A stretch of 64,000 nt of DNA from Apoderus coryli. Its lineage: Eukaryota; Arthropoda; Insecta; Coleoptera; Attelabidae. Shown here piece after piece: positions 11,859-23,150 of the stretch. The first letter of the stretch is position 1; each line of letters opens with the position of its first letter. The position numbers were made by a program, and so were the translations under genes. The notes below the pieces were generated by a model. It did not search any database and had not been told where the DNA came from. It worked only from the letters and a program-made list of their open reading frames with translations. Where the stretch lies: positions 16,836,001 through 16,900,000 of the forward strand of contig OU452198.1 of NCBI GenBank assembly GCA_911728435.2, read 5' to 3'.

Positions 11859-12799
11859 TCTTATATATTTAATTTATTGTTCCGAGGATTTTTGGGCACT
11901 CTGTAATTTTGGTATAGTGTTAACTTCTGTCACGATTATGTTGTTAATCTTTAAAATACCTAATTTCTAAGTAGATTCAATACAAATATCCAGTTTTGAT
12001 TGATGCCTTAATAAACAACAAACAATGTGTAAGCTTTTATTTACAAGAACAAAAAAAAAATTGTTTTGAACCTAAAACACTAAAGTAACAGAACACTAAA
12101 TCTACAATAATAATTTGATATATTATTTGATAATACATACTAATACACGACAACAAAAGTATAAATAATAACACCACTCTGCCACTGGCTGGTTCCATCT
12201 TACTACGAGGGGCGGCAATAATTGCGGGGAAGAACTCAGTGTCCACCAATTGCGACTTGAACACCCGCATGGCGACAAAACGAGCGAGGCTCTACGCACC
12301 AATTAGGATCATTCAGGCGGCGTCTAACCATCCATTTCGCGTGGTATTGCCGATTTTACAGAAGATCGTAATTTCTTTTTCCTATTTTAATATTCAGTGG
12401 TAAAAATTTTAGTTATTAAATAAAAATAAAAACAACAACCACTTAAAAATGCTGAGCTTTTTTCATTATTATTATTTGTAATTATAAATGTACAAAATCG
12501 ATTTTCAAGTTAATACTACTTCTTTTCGAGAACTAGTGATATTTTGTAGTTAAATTTGGAAATATAGGATTTTTTGTCCGCATTCCTTTCGTTGTCACAG
12601 ATTCGTTTGCCAAGCAATACAAGACCCAACAAATGCTGTTCTTTCCCCATATCTATATGAACAAACAAAAAATTCGCGGATAGATCAGCCATAATATTAT
12701 ATATCGTTCTGCATAAACATGGGCGTAACTAACATCTACTTTAATATTATATTAATAATAATCTTTATACAGTAAGTAACATACATCGCTCATACAATA

Positions 12800-13385
12800 A
12801 TAATGCCTTTATTTTTTTTTTATCTAAATGTACAAAAAATTGCCAAAAAAGGGGGAAGTTCACACGGAGTGTGCTCTACAACTTAAGCCCATTGAAATTA
12901 ATAATTAATCAAAATGTATATAAAACAAATGAAGAAAAAAAAAGAAAACAACAGTACAAATAGGTATATATCCAACCTCGGAAGAAAACATTAACAAAAA
13001 CCAGATTACACTAATTGTATTGTATATCGTAACAGATCATATATTAGGAGTAGTAGAAAAAAGCTAGTCCTTCAAGTATTTTGCTAACTGAGAAAGAAAG
13101 AAATATAAGAATAAGGCTAATTAACAAGAGATATGTGAGGTTTGCTGTGGCCAAATCCTCTGAAACATACTTATGTTTTTTAAAAGTTGACGGAGACAGT
13201 GTTTTAAAATCGCTAGGAATAGAATTAAGAAAGTTGCATATCGTGTATGAGAAGCTTCGTTGAAAAGTTGATGTTCTATGCGCTGGAGGAGTTCGTAACA
13301 ATCTATTTCTTACATTAATATTGTGTACATCACTGTGATATGTTATTTTGTTGTAGAGATAAGGAGAAGATTGAGATTTTACGAT
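12800..13385 (-). pseudogene. LINE reverse transcriptase C-terminus and 3' end
   Basis: On the minus strand the frame from about 13385 reads SPYLYNKI, HSDVHNINVRNRLL, then FQRSFSYTICNFLNSIP. This is the typical extreme C-terminal region of CR1/Jockey-group LINE proteins; compare SFSYMASLLLNKV at 19070-19108. The frame closes at 13044. The 3' UTR ends near 12800 with AATAAAGGCATTATTATT, the same tail type as the LINE at 9200. The copy is 5' truncated. Confidence 0.75.
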
Positions 13386-14160
13386 TTTTTATATAAGCAA
13401 ATAGTATTTAGATGAAATCTATTTCGCATACTAAGCCACTTCAAGTCAGGCAATTTGTGAGACACATTTTCGTATGCCATATATTAGTCGAATGCATGAG
13501 TTTGGTATTCTTTGGATTTAATTTACGGTATCCACATCTAGAGATGGATAATATACAGAGGAACAGTAGTTAAAATGTGACAAAACGAGAGTCTCACATA
13601 TCATCTGACAAACTTGGTCTGCAAGTTGTTTTGAACACTCAACCTTATACCTATACAAAAACACAACACACATAGCTCTCTCGTTCCTTAGATTTGTCTT
13701 GAAGTTTGTTATTTCAAAGTATCAAGTAGAGACTACTGCGCATACATCGTACAGGGCAGTGTGGCTGCCTGATGAGTATGAACTACTCATCAGGCAGCCA
13801 CACTGCTCGATATTTTGCTTTTAGAACACTTTTAAATTAGAATAATTATTTTGCAAAAAATTCACAGGAAACACTTATTGAAGGTTGACAAATTATTTGA
13901 ACTTTTCTGTATTGATAATAAACAAATATTATAATGCAATGAATTTACTGGTTTGTTAAGAGTATAAGCGCACTCTCAGAAAATATAATTTTAGTTTAAA
14001 ATTAAAAATCTATATACTAATATTCTGAATATATATTTTGAATGTGATGTTATATTTCTTTGATGTCTAGATATTTTACTGTTAGATTGGAGACAGTTTG
14101 GTCTCACATCGAAAAAATCTAATTAACTTTCCTAATGTCTATATATTTTGTTATTAATAC
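13386..14160. other. no gene seen; contains the hairpin at 13756
   Basis: Non-coding. The only structure noticed is the perfect inverted repeat listed separately. Confidence 0.3.
13756..13806. repeat. perfect 23-bp inverted repeat, 5-nt loop
   Basis: GCAGTGTGGCTGCCTGATGA plus GTA (13756-13778) is exactly complementary to 13784-13806, with loop TGAAC. It is much more GC-rich than its surroundings. It could fold as a stable RNA or DNA hairpin. No known element end or microRNA precursor is recognised. Confidence 0.85.
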
Positions 14161-14309
14161 TCGAGACAAAAGAGGAAAAAACGAGACCAGACGAGACGAA
14201 CGTTAGTCTCGTCTCGACTGTTGTCTCGTCTCGTCTCGAAAAACATTATTTCAAAATTTCGAGACGAGACAAAGCCTTATCTTGTCTCGTCTCGTGGCAA
14301 CTCTAACTT
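14161..14309. repeat. CGAGAC-rich element terminus
   Basis: Dense runs of GAGAC, CGAGAC and their complements GTCTC and CTCGT end at CGTGGCAACTCTA (14303). A related stretch at 26674-26770 ends at CGCGGCATCCCTA. The shared tail suggests a DNA transposon end of the TAGAGTTGCC or TAGGGATGCC type. No partner end was found. Confidence 0.45.
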
Positions 14310-15464
14310 TAACCTAAGAATTATGCAGTCTCAAGATTTTTGAATATCACTGAAGAAAAATCACGCTGTTAGATAGACATTTACGGATTAGTGCGACAAG
14401 GGTTTATTTTATTTACTTTGAAAACATTTTTCCTCCCAAAGAATATACGCATTTATCGAAATAAAAAAAATACAAATATAATAAATCTCCATTCATTTTT
14501 CGGCTTTCTGGATTCGCAGCATCAAATATTTCGGTATGTTATATATATGAGTACATACGTAAAGCATTTGAAATACCCTACCCCATATATTGGGCTATAC
14601 TACCCGTAGGTGGTATACGAGTTTTGGCAAAAAATAGTAAATAAAAACAAAATTGTAACACCTACGGTTTTATTATCGCTTTACTTTTTTAGGGTCTGAA
14701 ACAAAAATAAAATGCCATTCAGCTTAAAATAAATGTTCCTTTGCTGTTATACGCATTGTGAAAGTTGTGTTTTTTTAACCGAGGATTAAATATATAAGAA
14801 TAATGCTTTTGAGAAATTGTTAACTTATTTAAAGCACCATACAGAAAACATACATCACAATACAATGTTTTACTCAAAATTACTTTTTAATTGAGGAGCT
14901 TGCTTGCAAAACCGGATATATATCCACTTTTTACACAAAATTAAGTTTAGTGGTTTCTGGATGTAGGTCGTGAAATCTATAGACCCATATATTCATTTGC
15001 AATCAAAACTGTACACATCCCTTTAAAATCTTTACAAAACCGGTTATATCGAAATAAACAAGGCTTTGTATTAAACATGGGGAGTCGCTTGTCATGAAAG
15101 AAAAATCCGACAATAACATACTGTTAAAAAGGTTACCATTAGGTTATTCTTTACCAGAAAAAAAGAAGAAAAGGTTGAATACTTTGTTGAAGGAGGATTT
15201 TGGGGAAGAATGGAAAAAGCAGAGGTGAAAACATAAATATTGTCACACCCGGTATATTGTAATAAAAATATTACATCCGGACGAACTAGCTATTTTACGC
15301 TGATTTAATAATTTATAAAAGTTCATCAAAGTTTATACAAGTTCATGACTCTAACATCGGTATTGTACCTAATCGACAAATTGCAAATTCAACAAATAAA
15401 CGATACGACTGACGCTCAGAATAGACAATTGCGTTGGTCAATATTCGAAAGAGTGGAGAAAATC
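14310..15464. other. no gene seen; dispersed motif at 14905
   Basis: AT-rich. The motif CAAAACCGGATATATATCCA (14908-14927) recurs in inverted orientation at about 16833-16857 and in weaker form at 16650. Confidence 0.35.
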
Positions 15465-15604
15465 AAAGGTTCTAAATTTTTACGCAACAGGGAAAAACGG
15501 GGTCTTCTCTCCAAACTTCGGTGAAGTAAACTTCGGGTCCTAGAAGCACTAATCCCCCCGTTGGGTGGTGTCTTAAGCTTTATAGTTTATTTAACGCGAT
15601 TAGA
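15465..15604. repeat. dispersed repeat, inverted partner of 3545-3721
   Basis: Carries GGGAAAAACGGGGTCTTCTC at 15487-15506 and matches the reverse complement of 3545-3721 over about 140 bp. The family is unknown. Confidence 0.5.
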
Positions 15605-16000
15605 GTTTTAATTTTAATAATAATAATAATCTTTATTCAATATGAAGCACAATTACAAAAATCATGTCATGTTGAAAAGGCCTGAGTGCAGCCAAACAAT
15701 GTAATACATTGGTTGTCTGTCTTAACACTTATCCTTGTAAATAATAATAACACTAATAACAATACAATAAAATAAACAATCATATTCATTTGATTTGACA
15801 ACATTATACACCTTACGAAATAAATATAAGTAGGTACATTGTTCAAACATGTGGGCTCTTAAACAATAAACAAAAAATATTTCTTAACACAATCATCTAA
15901 TTTGGTGCAACAAGCTCGCTTTTAATTTCCTTTTGAAAACGACATCAGAACAATTCCGCAACTCATGATCCAAGGCATTATATTATTATTATATTAAATA
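15605..16000 (-). mobile_element. LINE 3' end, dead on arrival
   Basis: Reading the minus strand from about 15960, a short frame gives LRNCSDVVFKRKLKA, the familiar last residues of a CR1-like LINE protein. A 3' UTR follows, ending in AATAAAGATTATTATTATT near 15620. The rest of the element is missing. Confidence 0.6.
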
Positions 16001-17429
16001 TTTTATTAACGCGAAAGAAAAAATCAACTGTGTCGGCAATGAAGATAATTGTTATGTAAGTACGAACTTTTGATTATTATAATTGTTGATTTTGAGACTT
16101 GTCCTTTTTTTTTTTTATTGAATTTTGTACATTCTTTAAATAATTAAATAAATAATAGTTAGTAATATTCATCTGACTTTAATTTTAATTTTAATACAGT
16201 TTTTTTAATTTAATCAAGTAACTACTAGCTGAGAGACGCCGTTAAAACACAGACCGTCACTCGTTTACGAGGGAGAATCATTAAGATCCTCTTTCGTGAG
16301 CGTGATGTAAGTGGGCGATTCCCAAGTAGCCCAACAAGCCAAGCGAGCAACTAGATTAAAAGCAAAAGAACATAACTTCATAAAGCTCTAGATAAAGGTT
16401 TAACTCAGTATAGAGCACGTTTACCTGAATTTTCAAATACTACATAGACATAAGGGAGGCTCTACCCCTATTTTCTAATTCTCAATTTGGGACTTGGTGA
16501 ATCCACCGTTCCTATTAAATTCATATTCTTATGCTCTTCTTATTTTTATTGTGACTATATTTCAGAAAATAACGATATCAGAGAAGATATAGACGAGCCA
16601 ACTTGTTTTGTTTATTTAAGTAAAATAAATAAATATGTCATTTGTGTGCAAAACCAGATATATCCATATTTTGTTGCCAATAATGCCGGATTTTTTTTAC
16701 ATTAAAACAAAAATCAATATACGTCAATCAGTTGAGCAAACCCATGAAAGTAAACTTGTTTTCGAAATGTAACATTATATTTTAAAATAATCCTGTAAAG
16801 CGTTTTTTTATAAATATCCTGAAAAATTTGCAAAAGTGGATATATATCCAGTTTTGCACGAGCGCTCCTTAATTGGGGTTTTAGTTTACGATCCATCATC
16901 AGATCTCAGAACAGTTACTAAGTGTTTCACATCCTCATAATTACAAAGAGACTAACTCGGGTTTTAAAGATGTTCTATTTGACTGGCCTGTAATACCTTA
17001 GTAACTGTTCTGAGCGCAAGACGAAACCGGTTATCACAATGTAAAAGCTTTTTTGATTAAAAAATTTTATGTGGCAAGACTTGGGATTGTTTTCTGTATT
17101 TTGGCGTATCCCACTTGGAGAAGATGGAGAAAGTTTATAACGCTAACTTTAAAAATTAAGAACCTTTCAAGCTGCTGATAAATATTTCAGCTCACGCCTT
17201 TGCATGTTTCGATATTAAAAATGAAGACCATATTTATGTGACTTGTTCTGCAGATAAGCATTTTTAACTTTTGTTTTTCATAAACCAAGTTTACGTTAAA
17301 GAAAAACGTTTTTTTATTTTAATAATAGGTAATCAACCTGCTAGTTGCGAACTGTTATTTTTTAATTTCCCATAACGGTATCAGTATAATTCTTACTGAC
17401 GGATATGTACCTAGTTTATTAATTTCAAT
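16001..17429. other. no gene seen
   Basis: Non-coding AT-rich sequence. An 18-bp exact inverted pair (CTCAGAACAGTTACTAAG at 16906-16923 and its complement at 16997-17014) flanks a possible decayed hammerhead core near 17012-17030. Confidence 0.35.
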
Positions 17430-19174
17430 CATGTCGTTCTGACGCTAGAGCAATGTGGAAAAATTTTTCTCGCTGGGGCGTCTCTAACAATAAAAATCAA
17501 ATGACCTTCCAGATGAATTTCGAAATCCAGACGAAATTAATGACTATTTTTTTAACGTTATGGGCCAGACACAGGTGAGTTGTGATACTTTGAGTTTTTT
17601 CAACAACAATAAATTTCGGGATGGCTTGGTTTTTCAAATTAGGGAAATCGATTGTCGAGATATCTTAGGGTGTGCGTGGGGAATTAAATCGGATTCTTAT
17701 GGTATTGATAACATAAACATGAAAAATGTTACGCCTGGTCGTACCTCACTGTGCTGATGTAATTTGCAACATTTTCAATGAGTCTGTTCGTACAGGGCTA
17801 GTCCCCGACATTTGGAAAATGACGAATGTTATACCGTTACCCAAAGTTCAGTGTCCTTCAAGTTATAACGATCTGCCCCCAATTAGCATACTTCCCGCAG
17901 TGTCCAAGATATTTGAGCGCATCATTGGTAGTCAAATTATGAATTACGTACGGGACCATAATATTTTGCCATCTATACAGTCGGGTTTTCGCGCTAAGCA
18001 TAGTACTGCAACTGCACTTTTGAGTGTCACCAATGACCTTGCTACAGCTCTGGGCGACTCGAGATTGACAGTACTTGATTTGCTGGATCAGAGTAAGGCG
18101 TTTGATCTAGTCAATTTTGAGTTGTTACTCGCCAAGCTTAGGTACCTCCGGTTTGATGATTCGTCGCTGAGCTAGTTTACAGGATACTTATATGGTCGAA
18201 AGCAGAGAGTAAAGTTATATCCAGAGTTCTCGGGATAGTCACAAACCAGAAGTGGTGTCCCACAAGGAAGCATTCTTGGACCGCTTTTGTTCTCTCTTTA
18301 CATCCTTGACATTTTAAAATCATTTCAGCACTCCAATATACATATGTATGCAGATGATATACAAGTATATTCGTCCTTTACTTCCGCTAACGCAGGGACT
18401 GCCTTGAATATTATAAATAGGGAACTAACACAGTGTTCTGGTTGATACGCTGATAACGGATTGCGTTTGAATCCTAAAAAGACCGTGGCCTTGTGAATTG
18501 GTAATGCGCGTCATAGCAGTGCGATTACTCAGCAGTTTAGCGTTCGAATTGGCAGCGATATTATCTCATGGGTTCACAAAGTTCGCGATTTAGGTGTTGT
18601 GATTGACTCTCATTTGAATTTCAACGAGCATTGCAGCAGTGTATGCAAGAATTCCCTTTTTAAATTACGCTCTATATATCATCTGAAACATCTCGTGGAT
18701 GAGTCTAATAAGCTCAAATTAATTAAAGCTCTAATTTACCCACAACTTGATTATTGTTCTTCTGTTTATTTTTATTTTTTGTTCGAGTATAATAGGTTGA
18801 AGTTGCAGAGAGTGCAGAACTCATGTGTTCGATTTGTGTGCACAGTTCCTTTTGCGGCACATGTCACTCCTTTTTATGAGAGATTGGGGGTACCGAAGTT
18901 GAATGCCAGATTCGAGTACCTATACACTTCATTACTGCATAAAATCTACCATTCCCGAGAGCCTCCGTATTTGTATAGTTTGTTATGTAGACGTTCGAGT
19001 GTGCATGATTTTAATATACGGGTTAACACATTTACAATCCCTAAGCATCACACATCAAAATTTCAGGGTTCTTTTTCATATATGGCCTCACTGCTTTTAA
19101 ATAAAGTGATTGATATAATTGACTTACCATTAAACTTATTTCAGAGAGAAGTGAAACTAAGAATTTACCCATAG
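17430..19174 (+). pseudogene. LINE reverse transcriptase (CR1/Jockey-like), multiply broken
   Basis: It begins in the endonuclease-RT linker (ARAMWKNFSRWGV, then FRNPDEINDYFF near 17520). The RT follows: thumb-side entry NVIPLPKV (17825-17850), SYNDLPPISILPAVSKIFE, the SGFRAKHST block (about 17983), RT-A region VLDLLDQSKAFDLV (about 18075-18115), [17 protein letters not shown] (about 18250), and the catalytic box MYADDIQVY (about 18343-18370). The C-terminal domain includes DLGVVIDSHLNF and YPQLDYCSSVYF and ends at the stop at 19172-19174. In-frame stops occur near 18173, 18237, 18445 and 18495, with frameshifts near 17470 and 17730. The N-terminal endonuclease is absent. Sequence up to about 19380 is probably its 3' UTR. 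Confidence 0.85.
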
Positions 19175-19380
19175 GCTCAATGTTTTCTTAATTGTGGATG
19201 GGTTCTTTTTTTCTTTTTTTTTAATTGTAACATTTTTTGTTTTTTTTTTCTATTTTTTGTACATTTGTATCTTTTAGGTAGAGTGGAAGAGTGGCATTAG
19301 CCAAACCTCTAACCTTTTGTGTGATTTAATTTTTTTTTGCACTTTGGCGTCGTTCACAACACTTCAACCTTGTTTAACAC

Positions 19381-20429
19381 TACTGTTTTAAGACTTATTC
19401 ATTTTGTGTCCCCACGTAATAAAACTCAATTTCTTTGTAGAGGGTAACTTTATGTTTATTTAAAATTAAGAATAAAAGAGAAGATATAATTATTAAAAGA
19501 AAATCTAAATCTAAATTAAAACTAGACAAAATCAAGAAAAAGAAACAAACTAAAACATAGAATAATCAACAATTGATTAATTGAACAAAACTCTTATTTA
19601 ACTAATATTTAATCTTAATAAAGACTTAGCATAATGGAAATCGATGTAATTACGAATAATTTACATTGATTTCCACTTAAATGTCTTCAGTTACTTTGTA
19701 TTAACAAAAGAAAAAGATAATACGAAACTAAAATAAAAATTAAAGCAATTATACCAATAATTCAGCTTTGATAGACTTCTGAATAAAATCTCAAAAAAAA
19801 AATAAGTAAAATAAAATAAAAGAATTTTTGTAATCAGAAAAATGAACTTAGAAAAATTATTAATCTTAAAACAGCTTATAAGAAAATATATTTAGAAGTG
19901 ACTTACTTGGATCTCGAACAAGAACTCACTTTTTAATTTAAAAGAACCAACGAGGTACTTTCTTTCAGAGTGCTAATCTGATTACCTCCCCTATTATGCC
20001 TCAAAAGAGGGATGATAGCCAATGGGAATTCGAAGACGCCAGTTTCAGAGCGCATCCCTTGCGCAGCGCTAGAATAAAGCACTGATTTTCTACTCTTTAG
20101 TCGTACTTCTATTCTCTGTTATTCGATGTGGTTCAAGCGTATCTCCAGAGATGGCGATACGAGGTTTAATTCTGTGAAATTTTGAATAATATTTCCACGA
20201 TTCAATTCAATTGGTATAATTGCTTCAAGATACTTAATTTATACTAACTATGATTCGACGTGATGTAGATATTTCTCTTGTTGTAAATGCGAGTACATTT
20301 TGCCGTAATATAGCAACTATATTAGTGACAAGATATAACTCATAAATAAAGCGAGAGCCTTTAACTCAGTTCAAAAAAAGACTGCCCAAGACTCACCAAT
20401 AAGTATTGATATTATTATTATTATTGTTA
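19381..20429. repeat. AT-rich repeat, possible diverged LTR relative
   Basis: The block AATTACGAATAATT (19650) and nearby AAAACTTTATT-like and CACTTTTTAATTTAAAAGAA (19929) segments resemble parts of the solo LTRs at 27905, 33812 and 59942, in the same overall order in places. A simple (ATT)n run closes it near 20410-20425. I could not fix ends or a target duplication. Confidence 0.3.
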
Positions 20430-21964
20430 CCCCCTGAGGTAGAGTCAGACATTGGGAAGCAAAAAAAACCAAGTAATTAATATCAACATTCCATCGATCA
20501 TAACTTATTCCTTAATTTAAACAATTTATAAACGTATCGACAATGTTTAGAGAAAGCAATGCTTGAGCAAATCGGCAACACTGTTACCCAATAAATATCT
20601 GTAGAGTACATAACAAAGTAATAAACATTCTTATCTTAAGAACAAAATATTTTTAAAACATAGATAGGTTTTAGACCCCCCATAATATTAGGGTACGTTC
20701 GTAAAAAACAAGCATCCTATGTCAACAATCTGTGGGAATATTTCGTGTTATTATGAATATATATTATAAAAAAAAAAGGACATGTTTGACATTGAAAATT
20801 CTCGGAAAGAAAACGATCTGCCACCCATGCATTCTAGAATTGCGTAATCTGTAAGCTTGCCAGTGGCGGGTTCTATTTTGTTACAAGTGTAAGGTATATT
20901 TATATGTATTAGTTCATAGTATAATTGGTCTTTTGGTCGGTTTATTTGTTTTGCGCGCACTTAGAACATATTTTCATATTGTAGCCGATTGGACATGCAT
21001 TCTGTGCACACAAGTATAACTTTCGCAGAGAGTGTAAAGTCGGATAAGATCGATCGTTATTGTTTTGCCGCGCTCTATGAATGGACAGATTAGGGGATTT
21101 TTAGTAGTTAAGTAATCGAACAAGCTTTTTAAGCTTAAAGATATTTTCATTTATTTGCGTATTTTTATGTAGGTGTAAGTTTGTAAAACTACTAATTGCT
21201 TCTGCGTGAATAAGTATTATTAAAAAAATATTATTATAGGTAGTATTATGAGTAATATAGGACATGTATCTCATTGTTATACCATTATTAAACGATCAGT
21301 TTCTACAACTAACTCTCGAAGCTTCCAATGAAAATGCGAAACACTATTTTAATAGTGCAAGCACAAACTATTCAAAAGCGTTTAATTCCCACTCCATCGA
21401 AATATATTGCAGGCAAGGACAATATTTACCTGTAATTATGCCACTGCTTTGGGCAAACAATTAAAACTTGCTACATCAAGCGCGCATGCAAATCCAAAAT
21501 TTACACTGTGTAGGTATATTTGACGCGCCCCTTTTGATCTGCTATAATGCGCATATGTGGCGGCATGATTTACCTATCCACCTGTGCAAAATTCCATAAC
21601 TCCGATAAACTTGCGGACAACTATGGGAAACTTTCCTATATCCCTTTATATTAATAATACCAAGCGTATATGAAGTTGTAAGCATATTTTAGAACTTAGG
21701 TGTGAGAACTGCATTATTTAGGTAAGCGCCAATTCACATACTATAGGATAGACATTTAATACGAGAAATAATAATTAAGCTCATGGCCATGAATTTTGTT
21801 ACACAGAATGTCGACGATTTCAATTGTGATTCGAGAATGGAAGACCATGACTGTAAAGCTCAAATTGTATATTATTTTCTATACAAAATAAAAATATTTT
21901 TACTATAAGTTCTCAAAAAATAGGTACCCATAATGTGAATAAATATTATAAATTAAAAATGGAA
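20430..21964. other. no gene seen
   Basis: Non-coding AT-rich region. CCAGTGGCGGG at 20860-20870 resembles a CAGTGGCGG hAT start, but no partner end was found. Confidence 0.3.
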
Positions 21965-22935
21965 AATAAATAAATAAATCGTTTATTGGTGCTTTTAAAC
22001 AAGCTGGTTTTACACATGCGAACAACAAAATAAGAAAAAATATATACCTATATATATTATACTTGGTGGACCGAAGGATGTTTGTTAGTGGCTCCTTGGA
22101 CGCTGGTCGAACGAAGGTTTGTTTGCTAGTGGCTCCTTGGACGCTTGTGGACCGAAGGATGTTTGTTAGTGGCTCGCTGGTGGACCGAGGGGTGTTTGTA
22201 ATTGGCTGCCTGGACGCTAGTGGTCGAAGGATGTTTGTAACTTTCAAGGAGTTGTAATAATGCTGAAAGCCGCTAAAATTATTATTAATTTAATTTACAT
22301 TATTATGTACAAATATTCAATATACAATTTATAAATGTTTAAAAATGCAACCTAAGGGAAAAGTGTCAACGAAAGTAAAATACGGAACGTTTAAAAAATG
22401 CTATTAAGTAAAAAATGCAAACTATTTACAAGAATGCAGGAAGTTTGTGAATATTTAATCATAGGCATCGTAATATAATTTTTAGCTAATAATAAATTAA
22501 AATATTATTTATTTTAAATAATGTGTAGTAAATAAACTACAATAAAATACAGTAGACAACGTACAGACAAAATTTGTGACACACGAAACAAACATTAAAA
22601 TATATTAGTACAGCTTAAAAATTCATTAATACTATAAAAGGCTTCGTTTAGTAGAAACTCCTTAACCCTGTTTGAAAAACTTGATGTTGACAATGTTCTT
22701 ATTTGATTCGGCATTTGTTATAGAACACAGGACCAAAGTAATTGAAGGCCTTCCTGCTTCTTGACAAACGTGTGAAATCAACAAGGATATTATTTCGATG
22801 CCTAGTATTATGAGCATGGACATCGATGGCAATTACATAGTCATCTATGTGACTTCTCACGTGTAACAGGGATATACATATTATGTTCCTTAGCATCCTC
22901 GCGATAATTCAGTCCAAGCATTGATCTAAAGAAAT
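21965..22935 (-). pseudogene. LINE 3' part: RT C-terminus, long 3' UTR with minisatellite
   Basis: On the minus strand, 22896-22699 reads ISLLHVRSHIDDY and HNTRHRNNILVDFTRL, then SRKAFNYFGPVFYNK. This is the C-terminal signature of non-LTR proteins (HNTR/RH block followed by a PxFYNKLP-like block). After a frameshift the reading continues (SFSNRVKEFLLNEAFYS) to a stop near 22617. The remaining ~640 bp would be 3' UTR, ending AATAAACGATTTATTTATTT near 21970. The UTR carries the tandem repeat at 22064-22240. Joining all this into one element is inference. Confidence 0.55.
22064..22240. repeat. minisatellite, ~3.5 degenerate units
   Basis: Degenerate tandem units built on GGACCGAAGGATGTTTGTTA and GTGGCTCCTTGGACGCT, with spacings of about 45-60 bp. 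The region is open in two frames on opposite strands; the translations (VDRRMFVSGSL repeats) are explained by the repeat and are not evidence of a gene. Confidence 0.7.
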
Positions 22936-23150
22936 CAAAAAATTATTCAAAATATTACTATTTGACCTTAACAAAATAAAGAAATACATTTTTGATTCAG
23001 CCTGTATATAAATTTGAGCTTATAGTTTAACTTTCACAGAAAACTTGAATTGAAATCTAAAGAAATCAAAAAATTCTTCAAAATATTACTTTTTTGTCCA
23101 AAATAATGAAATACATTTTTGACTCACCCCGTATAAAAATCTAAAGCCTA
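22925..23150. repeat. direct repeat of ~131-bp units
   Basis: The block starting TCTAAAGAAATCAAAAAATT occurs at 22925 and again at 23056. Each is followed by a diverged copy of the same ~85 bp, ending at CAGCCTGTATA and CACCCCGTATA respectively. These end words resemble mariner CAGGG termini. Confidence 0.55.

Larger units (their letters stand above)
9588..12590 (-). mobile_element. decayed DDE transposon, copy B (inverted to 1-1565)
   Basis: Minus-strand copy of the element at 1-1565. It shows the same acidic C-terminal tail (10060-10110) and the same outer block (12200-12510). Compared with copy A it lacks about 200 bp that includes the CELNPIEL motif, and it carries an insertion at about 10249-11858. 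The two copies face each other across about 8 kb that holds the LTR, Tc1, hAT and LINE elements. Confidence 0.6.

Noticed and set aside
17012..17030. Hammerhead-like CTGAGCG...GACGAAACCGG
   Set aside because: Core lacks the GA of CTGANGA and stem I does not flank it correctly; at best a decayed relic.
22063..22257. Repetitive ORFs on both strands (VDRRMFVSGSL type)
   Set aside because: Produced by the minisatellite; unit lengths and drift are not those of a repeat protein.
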